NCBI RefSeq assembly: GCF_011397635.1
Contig: NC_064767.1
Coordinates: forward strand, 6,704,937 to 6,768,936
Length of the DNA: 64,000 nt
Direction: 5' to 3'
Origin: Epinephelus fuscoguttatus
Lineage: Eukaryota > Chordata > Actinopteri > Perciformes > Serranidae
Below are positions 32,235 to 44,200 of the stretch, in pieces. Both the position numbers and the translations under genes were made by a program. The notes beneath the pieces were generated by a model. It worked only from the letters and a program-made list of their open reading frames with translations, was not told the origin of the DNA and ran no database searches. Each line of letters begins with the position of its first letter. Positions within the stretch are counted from its first letter, which is position 1.

Positions 32235-35200
32235 CTGATGGAGAGAAGAAGACACAATACAGCTGCAGTTATTCATCTATCATCACTCTGATGATGACAT
32301 CAGAGATTTGAATGAGTGATGTCACAGTTTGAAGATCAAATTAAAAACACACTTACACTTCCTCAGACCTGGTCTCAACCATCGGACTCCACCAGGCTCC
32401 ACCCTGAAAGGAGGAGGGGGGTCAGAGCAGCACTTCCTCTTTCACCATGGAAACATGGACATTACATCACTCTCATACACACAGCTTTGTTATTGTCTAC
32501 ACATGGACTGACATGTTCATCACTTATTATTAATCAGCTGATATTGTTTTAGTTCAGTGTACCTGAGCAGGTGGTGTTCCAGCACTTTACTGTGGGTTCA
32601 TCACCACCACACAACACTTCACCATTACAGTCAGCTGATCCATTGTCAGTATGGAAGTGTTTCTTTGTCTTTGGACAATAGTTTGTAGACTTAAGGGCAA
32701 CACACACTGGTGTCAGATGATGAGCATCAACACATCCTGCAGTATTATTTGATATGAGCCCACAAACCAGAGGGCTGCACCATGAAGCCAGTTCAACAGA
32801 ACCAGTCTCTCTTTGTCTGAGCTGACTCAACAAACCCTGAAGTCTCAGTCAGAGATAACAGACACCATGAAGGTGGTTGTCAACTGTCTGTTAACTCAGG
32901 CTTTCTTCTTCAGGCTCTGCACGTTTACATAAAACAAGTCAAATGATGTGTTCAGTGCATCAATTGACCTTTAAAACTGATCGATCACGTGCCGCCTACT
33001 TCCACCTTTGAAGAATCTTGAAAAGTAAAAAGCAACACTGTGGCTTCAGTTACAGCCAGAGAGGAGTGTTTGCATTAATATTACTAACTGTGTGAACTCA
33101 TATGTGAATATATTTATTTTACCTCTCTGTTTACTTCTTTTTTTTTTATAAGATTTTATTTACTTTTTCAAGTATATACAACATACAAAACAACAAAAAG
33201 CAAAGACCCACAATCTTATCGACAAACAAAACAAGAACAAAACAAAACACACATATTAGATAGACAAGCCCAACATCATTATCTTTATGAATGATCAAGT
33301 TAAATACATGAATCATATATAACTTAAATGCCATTCCTCTTTATTGAGTATCACCATCCTTTCCCAACTGAAATATCCACAACAGTACTGTCCTTTAAAT
33401 TATTATGTCCTGTATTAATCATATTTTTACAAGTAAACCAGACATCGACAAAAGTAAACAATAATCAATTAACAAGACCAAAAAACAAAACAAAACAAAA
33501 CAAATCTATGTTTAAATATAAAGCGCTTGTTGTTTTCATATACTCAAGGCTTGTATTATTTCTCCCCATATGATTTCAAATTGAGTTAATTTGTTCTTTT
33601 CAATGGCTATTGTCTTTTCCATGTTCAAATAATAACGTATCTCTTTTTTCCAGTGTAATAACGTAGGAGGGTATGTGGATTTCCAATGTTTCAGTATCAA
33701 TTTCTTCAATACAATTGATTGAATATTCCATATGAAACCAGACCTTGTTAATTTTGCTACAGTCCCAAAAAGCATGAATCAATGAATCTGTAAGTCCACA
33801 TTTAAAACAGTTCCCTGATATACTACTATCATATTTATTAACTTTATCTCTTGTACAGTAGGTTCTGTACATTATTTTGTATTGGATTAAACACAAATTT
33901 TCATTAGCTGTAATACCTGTTGTTAAATTCCAACATTCCCTCCATCTTAAATTAATATCATTTATTTTTAGATCTTGGTTCCATGAATGTATTCTAGTTT
34001 GCAACAAAGTGTCTACAGAGTAGGATTTCTGCAGGATTCTATAAACTTTACCTGATAATTTATTACCTGTTACTGCATCAAATATAATTTCATCCAGATT
34101 GCTCTGCTGTCCAAATGCAGGTAAATGAAAAGTTTGAAATAGACTTCTAAGTTGCATATTTTTAAAGAACTCTACAGTAGACAGATCAAATTTGTTTTGC
34201 ATGTCTTTCCAGGAGCTAAATTTGTTACCAGTCATTAAATCATTAACAGTTTCTATCCCTCTATCCTTCCATGTAGACCAGCTTAATGGTAAATTTTGAA
34301 GAGCCATCCAAGGATTGTTCCATAAAAAAGTATTTTTTGGAACTGATATTGGTTCATTCAGAATACTCTTCATTTTTCTCCATGTAGCCTTTAAATTTCT
34401 ACTATAAAATTGACAGAACTAATGTTTTCATCCTTTGAAAATATATAAGTAAAAAGATTTTGAGAATAAACTTGTGCATTTTCAACATGAATCCATTGTT
34501 CTGCTATTGTATTTTTGAATACATGTCGTAGTTAAGATAAAATGCTTGAGTGACAAGATGATATAATTCTAAATCTGGGAGATTAAAACCGCCTTCTGAC
34601 TTTGGAAGATGTAAAACCTTCCTTTTAACTCTATGATTTTTGTTTGCCCATATGAAGTCTGTAATAATGGAATAAGCTTTTTTCAAGAATACTTTTGGTG
34701 GGGTAATTGAAAATAGAAATAGGAATTTTGGAAGCCACGTCATTTTAAATAAATTGATTCTTCCCGTTAAGTTTATAGGAAGATTCATCCATTTACTCAA
34801 TTCAGATTTCATATTATTGAGTAATGAAATAAAATTTTCTTTTTATATGTCCGTTGCTTGTTGTCACTTATTACACATCCTGAATATTTAATACTTGTGG
34901 TGCACTTAAATGATTATTTTAAGTCTTGCAATATGTTTTTATGCTTCCCTACTACCATTATTTCTGTTTTTCCCATATTAATTTTGTAACCTGAGACCGA
35001 TGAATATTCAGAAATAATTTTAAAGTTACAATGTGTAATTTACGTGGTTGTTTATTAGCAAATATCAACCATTGCTTTCATAAATATATATTTACTAAAG
35101 TGTAATGCAATTCACATACAAATGGAAGCTTTCTCATAGGCTTAGAATGATTTCTCTATATACACACAGGCAGGGCGCGGTCTGCTGGAGGCTGCCTTCT

Positions 35201-38200
35201 TGCGTCGCCATATTTGAATACAGTGGCCGAAAGGGATATGCCGTCACTGGAGACGGTTAAGGTGAAGATCAATCCGGGGCGCTTCTGCGTGAACCTGCTT
35301 TGACCTTTTATGATTCTGTCGCAATTTAAATGGAGGACCACACATATGTTTTGGCCCGTAAGAGGGAAACCATGCCACCAAATAAAAGAAAAAGATCAGA
35401 TAAGCGAGGACGGGACAAAACGCGAGTGAATATCGACGTTGCTTATTCCAGGTGGAAAGAACTCCTGTGGAAGAACACTCTGGAGACGCATATATTACAA
35501 TCGTACCAACCTATATTTGCCGCACTGTGCCGTGACTATGGCATAAACGTGTTATTTTAGCATTACTGTGCTAATGTTTGCTTGTGTTACCAAAACAATT
35601 AGAGATAAAACACTCCTAACATAACGTTATATCTCACAGATAACCTATATGTCACTGGTAAGCTATAACATATTGTAGTGTCCGCCAGGACGTGTGGAAA
35701 GGATGACGCAGTTATTCGGCAAACCACCGTTTATTACTGAACAGTACAGGCCGTAACCACGCCAAAACAACCAACAAACAAGAACTTAGCTGTAACTCCA
35801 ACTGTGCACTCCTGCTCTCTCCTCCAGCTCGCTCATACACACACCAGCACGCGCACTCACACAGCTCTCATCCTCGTCACACTCGCACCCCACCCCCCTA
35901 CCTATACTCATTCAATCCCAAACATGCCATTAACTCACAGAACACTGACATTATAACAGGACATTTACTGCAGGGTCGCTACAATATCGTAACATGGTTT
36001 AGATTCCTAAATAAATATTCACCTCATCGCTATAGGCCTACTCCTGAAAAACTTTACAAACTCGTGGATGATGCCATCTCTGTCTGCGCAAGGCTTTTTG
36101 TCCTACGAGGCCACCGTCACTTACCCAACGGGAGGGGTGAGCGAGTGAGCGCGAGTGAGCCCTGCAATCTAGAATTTGACCGCTGATGTCACTGTTATTC
36201 ACCATTTTTACACACTGAGGCTTTAAGCAAAGGAGGTATATGGAGCTATATTGGGGCCAAATGTTTTGTACTTGAAAAAAAACATTTGGCCCCAGTATAG
36301 CTCCATAGAGGTATAGACTTTTCAACATTGGTTAATACAACAAAAGATCATCTTGCAAAAAGGAGTGGGAAAAGTGGGCAACCCTGTCTTGTGCCTCTCT
36401 CTAGTGTAAATTCCTCGGACAGCAAACCATTCGTATAAATCTTAGCTGAAGGATATTTATATAGTAATTTTACAAAATCTATAATCTCAGCCGGTAGGTT
36501 TAATTTTTCTAAAACTTTAAACAAAAAAGGACACTCAAGCCGATCAAATGCCTTTTCGGCATCAACCGCCATCACTGATAAAACTATATTATGTTTTTTT
36601 GCATGTTGTATTATACCGAAACATGTTGTTGTTTGCAAATGTCTATTTTTATTAAACCCAGTTTGATTAATATGTATCAGATCTGGTAAAACCTTTGCTA
36701 ATCTATTAATAAGTTTAGTTCATATTTTATTATCACAATTGAGTAAACCTATAGGTCTATAGTCTGAAGGGGACTCTCCAGAGTTACCTGGTTTTAATAT
36801 AACAGATTGTAGTTTGATACATAGATCTAGGAAGGACTGGATTTTTTCACGTTTCTTGTCATTTGAATGGATAAGGAAGCCAATTTGCTCCAAAAAGTTG
36901 GATTAAATTCAACGGGAAATCCGTCCATTTTATTAAAGCTGCTAAGTGCTTACCCAGTTTATTTGCCATTAAATAAAAAGCTTTATTTGAATTAAATCTA
37001 TAGTTATTTGTCCGCTTTACCAGTAATAATTCATAATCTTGTTTGAGTTCAGACAATTTACCTTCAGACTCCTGTAAAGATTTTTTATGGGACTTTTCTA
37101 AAACTGCAATCTCTCTCTCTTTTTCTTTGATTTGTAGATCTAATTCATTATTTTTCTTTGCTGAGAAGGAAATAATCATTCCTCTAATATATGCTTTAAA
37201 AGCATCTCAAATTATTTCCGGGGTTGGTTTATCCGTTTGTTCTCCCTCCACATTTGTAATAATAAAGTAATCTATTTTGTCATTCACAAATTTTATTAAC
37301 TCTGGATCTTGAATATGTGCTCTATTCATTCTCCAAATTCAATCACTTTGTCTGTTTTCTGTTGGTACCACATAACATGATACTGGAGAATGATCTGAAA
37401 TAACAATTTCATGAATTTCTGAGCCCAGTATGTTATTGAGTGCAGATCTTGAAATGAAAATGTAGTCAATTCTTGAATAACTTTTCTTGCTTTGGGAATA
37501 CGTATAATCTTTTGTTGTTGGGAATAATAATCTCCATGCATCCTCTAAATTGTTTGATGAAATAAATTTTTTCAGCCTCTTTGGAGGGTCTTTAAAACTT
37601 CCTTTTTTAAAACTATGTTGGTCAAGTTTATCGAATGTATGATTAAGATCCCCTCCTAGAATTATAGTTCCTGTCTGAGTGTTATCTAATATGTTCTGAA
37701 TTTTATCTAGCAATATCAAATTTGCTCCTGAAGGTACATACAAAGCTCTTAATGTATACCTTTCACCATATAAAGTACAAGTTAAAACGAGAAAACGGCC
37801 ATCTTGGTCTTTATGTAATGATATCAATGAAAAAGGTATAGTTTTATTGATCAAAATACCTACTCCCCTACTGTTGCTGCAGTAGGTGGCATCGTAAGCC
37901 TCTCCCACCCAATCTCTCTTTAAATATTCAAATTCACCCTTTTTAAAATGTAATGCTTGTAGGAAAACAACATCAGAAGAAAGACTTTTTAAATGTGCCA
38001 AAACCTTATGTTTTTTTATACCATAAACCGTGGACATTCCATGTGATACACTGAATTTTATTAATTTAAACAGATGACGAATCTAAATTCACTTTCCCTA
38101 AATGAACTACCATACATGAATATAAAAATAAAAAATGGCTACTCAGATGAGGGCCATCTATATGCCAGTGTAAGTATCATTATACTGCTATGTCGATAAA

Positions 38201-41200
38201 GGTCATACAGGCTTCTAAATTATTTTTTTGTAGAAAGAAATAAAGATGTTGAGCATACATTTAACAATAGACATACATAAAACATAAAATAGAGTACTGT
38301 ATGGCGCATTGCCTTTGTAGGGTCTTTGAACTCCACTTCTTCACCTGCTGTGCCCAAACCATCGAATCTTAATATTAAGGAGGTATCCCTGTACAACTCC
38401 TTCCTTCCCCCATCTTAACAAATTCCTAATAATAATAATGATAATAATAATAATAATGAGGAAGAAAAAGAAAGAATTAAAAAAATAATAATAATAATAA
38501 TGATAATAATAACAAAAAAATTAAATCCTCCTATTCTGTAATCAACTTCTCCAGATCCATTTTTCTAGATTCATTCCATTAATAGTAGAAAGACTTCATA
38601 CTCAAACATTCCTACTGGCTTTAAGTCTTCTCAAATTCTTCTCCCTCCCCACATGCAGTCGTCACATACCCACATGCTTGCGCTCGATCACCTACTCACT
38701 CTATCCCACACACTCACACACCAGGGGTCCGTTTCAGAAAGGAGGTTCAACAAACTCTGAGCCTAACCCTGAACTCTGAGTTGAGTAACTCTGAGATGGG
38801 AAACTCTGGGTTACGGGTTTCAGAACAGGTGATTTCAATCGGTTCAATCAACGCAGAGTTTGTTCACTCTGAGTTAAGCGCGTGACTTTAAAAAGCCATC
38901 ATCAATGGAGCCCCGATACCACGATTCACCATGGCAACAAGCGCCATTAAAAGGACTGCATTTTTTACTCCTCTGGAGTTGGATTTTTAATGCGCTCATA
39001 CAGCGAATTTGAAGCTGTTTTCAGGAAGAAGAGTAAGCGCCATCTCTCGGTGACATGCGCGTCCACCAGGCGCTTTATACCAACCAGCCTCTGTTTTGTT
39101 TCTAGAATAGCTCGATCCATCATGACGATGCATGCGAAGGCGACTCCATCACAGATCCCGGACACCCGCCAGGAGCTAGCTGAACTGGTGAAGAGGAAAC
39201 AAGAACTAGCGGTGAGCTAACGCTACTGTAATTTCGTCAAAGATGAAAGCGGCATTAAGTACACTGTTTAACCATTTAGAAGTTCAGCTGTAACAGCGTT
39301 AATATCCCGAGGCCTGGCTAAAAGCTGCGAAGGAACGGGAGTCGGCGTGGGAGAAAATTACTGCTCGAGTCAATGCGTAAGTTTAAATTTATTTTATACA
39401 TTTATGCAATTACAATAATATTAGGCTACAGATGCAAACAGGTGGAATGGTGTTAAAGCTTAAATTTATTTCACTTAGATGCAATCCCACCGGCGAAAAA
39501 AGAATGTGAAAGCAGCTCAAGATGAAATATCAAATCAAATGTCTTTACACTTAAGACACATCCCCTAAAAAGTAACTTGTTTTTAGACAGTTTTCACTTG
39601 TTTCAAGCACATTTTCAATTGAAATAAGTAGAAATAACAAACTTGCTCCACTGACAGATTTTTCTAGCCTAATTATTTTTCGAGTGAAAATGTGCTTGGA
39701 ACAAGTGAAAATGGTCTAAAAACAAGTTACTTTTAGGTGTGATTTGTTTTGACTAGAAATGAGACATTTTGACTAGAAATAAGACACACATTCTTGGTAT
39801 GATTTTGAGTTTTTGCAGTGTGATGCAGTCTGACATTTTGAGACAGTCAATCTACCTGCACATTAATGCTGTGAATGGACTTCCTATTCACATAGTCTCC
39901 TTCATTTTGTGAAGGAGCAATGATGGGAATGTGGGTTCCATCAATGCACCCTATCACACCGGGAAATCCTGAAAGAAATTAAAATGACTAATCCCAGTCT
40001 GAGGTTGCAGCACCATGTCATTAACTGAATATGATATATAATCATAAATTTTAACTGATTTCTACATCATTCACCTGCAATCCTGTGGAACCCCTCCTTG
40101 ATGACCCTTACAGGTTTATGTCCACGAAACACAACAAAAGAGTTTAATAGACGTTTCAGAGCTAGAGACACTTTTCTCACGGCTCTGCAGACAGTGGCCT
40201 GACTGATATTTTCTGCATCTCCGATGTAATACAGAAAACTCCCGTTTGCAAAAAAACGAAGAGCAACACAAAGAATCTGGGTAGATGAAAGTGCACGTCC
40301 ACGGTTGGTGACATTGGTTATGTCACGACAGATGAGGTTATGGATATAAATGATGGACTGTGATGTGAAACAGTACCGTTCAAAAAGAAAATGTTCTGGA
40401 AATGATAATAGCCCACGTCAATTCTGGGCCTGTGAATAATCTCCCGACGAATGGGTAACTCCCTCCTCAGTAACACTGCCTCTTCGTCCACAGGGTCCTC
40501 CAAGAACGGACATGCCATGGTCGAAAAAAGTAGATTTAGAACTAGAACACACTTTAGGATCCGACTTTACCTTGAGGACAGATGATCAAACTCGCTGAAA
40601 CCCGGGCAACACTAAATGAATGAATGAACAAATCACACTGCGTGTGTGGCGTAAGAGGGAGGAGACAGCTAGAAACTCGAGGTTCATTGAAGAAAACCTG
40701 CTCCCGACCAGGTTAGGTTCACAGAGTCAGTTGCCATAGTAACTGACACCGAGCTTCAGTTACCTCTCTTTCTGAAACGGGCTGGAGTTACTCCACTTTC
40801 TCTGGTTTAAGTTACCTCCCTTTCTGAAACGGAAAACCCAGAGTTTCCCTCATTTCAGAGTTTTCACTAAACCTGCTTTGTGAAACGGACCCCAGTATGC
40901 TGCATAAGCACAGACAAAACATATCCTAAAATTCTTACTGAAGAGCCAGAAGTCCCCCAAAACTGTGACTTGATATAAAAAAAATAATAATAATGGTAAT
41001 AAATAATAACGGGTCCATAATGTGTCCGGAATAATGACGTGTCCAACGTGGCCATAATATTAGGTCATATGCCTTGCTTATGATTTAAAAAAGGAGGGTA
41101 AAAAAGAAAAAGACCATTTTCAAATCCAGTAAGAGTGATGTCTCAGTGTCTATAGTTTGTGCCCACTGCAACACGCTTACCCATTCAACTCAGTTCAATC

Positions 41201-44200
41201 CTTAACTGCTCTCCACTTTCTGCGCTGTCCATGGCGCTGTCTATTACGCACGAGAGCTGGAATCCCCGCTTGGGAAACTTGTTTTCAACATCTCTTGAGC
41301 TTCTCCCACATTTGCAAATTGCAATGTCTGTTTCCCCTTCCATACCCACAGCATTGCCGGATAGCGTAGTTGAGATTTAATCCCTCATTTGTCCAGCTCT
41401 TGTCTGATTGGAAGATATTCCTTGCGTCTTCTCCTCAAATTCACAGACTGATCTTGAACGAAACTGATCTTTGATCTTGATTTCTTTGTCACCTTGTGCC
41501 TTTAATATGTTGACTTTAGTCTGGTAATTCCATAGCTTCAGAATTACCATGTGTGGATATTTGGGCCTTTTCTGCTTGATTCCAATCCTGTGGCACCATT
41601 CCAAGTCTTCTGAGGTTATTTCCGCTCCCAACTCCTCCAATATCAGATTTATCAGATAGTCTGTTAAACTGTCTCCCTCTTCTTCCCCTGGTAAATTGAG
41701 GATGTGAATATTATTTCTTCTTATTCTATTTTCCAACTCATCCTCCAAGTCTGTCAGCTTCCTCTCCAGAGAATTAATTCTCATTTCTTGTGTGTCAATA
41801 CGCACGCCTTGATTGTGCACATCAAAGACAATGGATTCCATTTTCTCGTCAAGTGATTCAACTTTCATTTCAACGGAATTTCACTTTACATTCTGATATC
41901 AGCATCGACAGTATTTTCTCTATATTACGTTGAATATCATCTAGCTGTTCATTGTCACCTAATTCTCTGCTCCCTTTGTCTCTAGTCTTCGGAGGCATGG
42001 TTGATTTGTTTGTCTGCGCTTCTCCTCTCCTCTTGTCACTCACAGATCCGTCAGATCTCTCAGATCTTTTACTGTTACAAACTTGGACTTGCTTCAGATT
42101 TCTCTTCTCATTTCCACACAAATGTGTCCTCTGGATCTTTTTTTAATTTTCCTGGAGCTACTCGCACCCCATGCGTTCAGTCCCGCGCATGCGCCACCCT
42201 CATCCTCTCTGTTTATTTCTAATGTGACAGCTGCTCTTTCTACAGCTCTTTAAACTTGATGCAGCAGATTTAAACAAGAACTGCATTTACTGTCTCTTAA
42301 TGAAGGAGACACATGCATCACTAAAGTTTGGGGGCAAATTAAAATGAAATGAATATTACTGATTGAATATTATCTGTGATAAACACCAATGAACTAATTA
42401 ATTTTCTAATCAGTGTTCTATCAGCTGTCATATACCAGCAGTGTAAAACAGACTTCAGCAAATCAGGACCAAACATAAAACCTAATCCACAGTGGTAACG
42501 TTATGGTGCTTTGACAGGATTCTATCATATTTCATATGACAGTAAACATCATCCTGATTAATAATATAGTGACCTGTTTGCTACCTGTGATTTTAAAGAA
42601 GCTTTTCTTAGAGCCAGCGTGGACAGATGGAGCAGAGGACACAAATATATTCAGTAGTTCAGTGAGAGCAACAACAACCTTACAGATAAAATAAAACAAT
42701 GTTCCTCAGATTTTCAGCATCACTGATGGACTCTAGGTTCCTGTGTTAAAATAAAGTGACGTGACAGATACAGTAAACACTACTGTAATCACACAGCTTC
42801 GTTCGGGGACATGTATGTAACGTTACGGCTCAACAAGTTGGATAAAGTGCATTTATAATGTTTTCCCTCAGCTAACAATCTGCATCGCTCATATATTCAC
42901 ATTGATTATAGAGTGATGCTTCTCAAAGGAGCAGTGAAAGGTGCTTTTTAGCTGATTTGACGCATAAACTTGTCCCAAACAGGTCAGGTTTGCAGCAGAG
43001 GTTAACATGGCAATCGAGCCAGGTTAAAAGAGCCACCTTTGTAGTACGGAAAATCCAACTCAACATGTCTGGCTAAGCCACTGATCTTGCTACATGGTAC
43101 AGCCCTCTGCAGGTTGGTGAACATGCTGTTGAATCCTGACCTGAGAGTTTCCAGTGTACAGTGTGAATTCTTCAGTCCATCAGACAGAAGCTTCACTCCT
43201 GAATCCTTCAGGTTGTTGTTACTCAGGTCCAGGTGTCTCAGATGGGAGGGGTTGGAGCTCAGAGCTGAGGCCAGAGAAACACAGCCTTCCTCTGTGATCA
43301 GACAGCCTGACAAACTGCAAACACACAAGACAACACACATGTCACATAATCTGAGGGTGAGTACCACAGTACTGCCATACTGTCGCCTACTGTGGGGTTA
43401 CATCAACATTATTAGACTTTTTTCTAGTCACAACCAAACACCCACTAATGTCCACCAACTATCTGACAACATCACTGATTCCTCTCTGATATTTCAAGTT
43501 CCAACAACAGAGAAAAAAAACAACATAAACATGTTGATGGAAAGAGACTGAAACACAAAACACAACTGGTTTGAAATCATAACAGCACAGACAATCCTGT
43601 GATGGTTATGAGTTTATCAACTAATGTAAATCAGGATCCAAGTGGCCATCAGTTGAACATGTTGATGAATCCACACCTGAGAGTTTCCAGTGTACAGTGT
43701 GAACTTTTCAGTCCATCAGACAGAAGCTTCACTCCTGAATCCTTCAGGTTGTTGTTACTCAGGTCCAGGTGTCTCAGACTGGAGGACTGGGAGCTGAGAA
43801 CTGAGGACAGAGCTTCACAGCTTCTCTCTGAGAGGTTACAACCACTCAGTCTGAGAAGATGATATAATAAAGAAAAAGATATTAAGTTGAAAAGACAACA
43901 AAGCATTTAAGTTATGATATATGAATCCAGCTGTCTCTGTACTTACAGAGCTTTGTTGGAGGCTTTGACCACTGGCAGCAGCCTCAGAAGAGCCTCCTCT
44001 GAAGCAGAGTATTTCTTCAGGTCAAACACGTCCAGATCTTCTTCTGATGACAGTAAGATGAAGACCAGAGCTGACCACTGAGCAGGAGACAGTTTATCTG
44101 TGGAGAGACGTCCTGAACTCAGGGACTGTTGGATCTCCTCCACTAGAGAACGATCATTCAGTTCGTTCAGACAGTGGAACAGATTGATGCTTCTCTCTGC

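Larger units (their letters stand above)
38725..40892 (-). mobile_element. PIF/Harbinger DNA transposon nested in the L1
   Basis: Ends GGGTCCGTTTC and its complement (GAAACGGACCC) define 2168 bp. The flanking trinucleotide CAG (38722-38724 and 40893-40895) is a 3-bp target duplication, as in Harbinger. The minus strand holds a broken HARBI1-type nuclease. The plus strand holds a broken Myb/SANT-like gene, the usual two-gene content of this superfamily. Confidence 0.88.
33138..42203 (-). mobile_element. L1-type LINE insertion in copy B intron, with nested elements
   Basis: Copies A and C show that the host sequence CCTCTCTGTTTATTTCT is continuous in C (about 60168-60182). In copy B it is split: CCTCTCTGTTTACTTC at 33122-33137 and CCTCTCTGTTTATTTCT at 42204-42220, a target-site duplication of about 17 bp. 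On the minus strand the insert starts near 42203, contains ORF1-like and endonuclease/RT-like coding remains, and ends in an A-rich tail (plus-strand T run at 33138-33148). After removing the Harbinger and the MITE-like block the LINE is about 5.7 kb, close to full length. It is dead. Confidence 0.88.

Noticed and set aside
43002-43367. A CRISPR-like or tandem repeat reading of the LRR exons
   Set aside because: The repeats are 174-nt coding exons with splice sites and long unequal introns, in a vertebrate genome.
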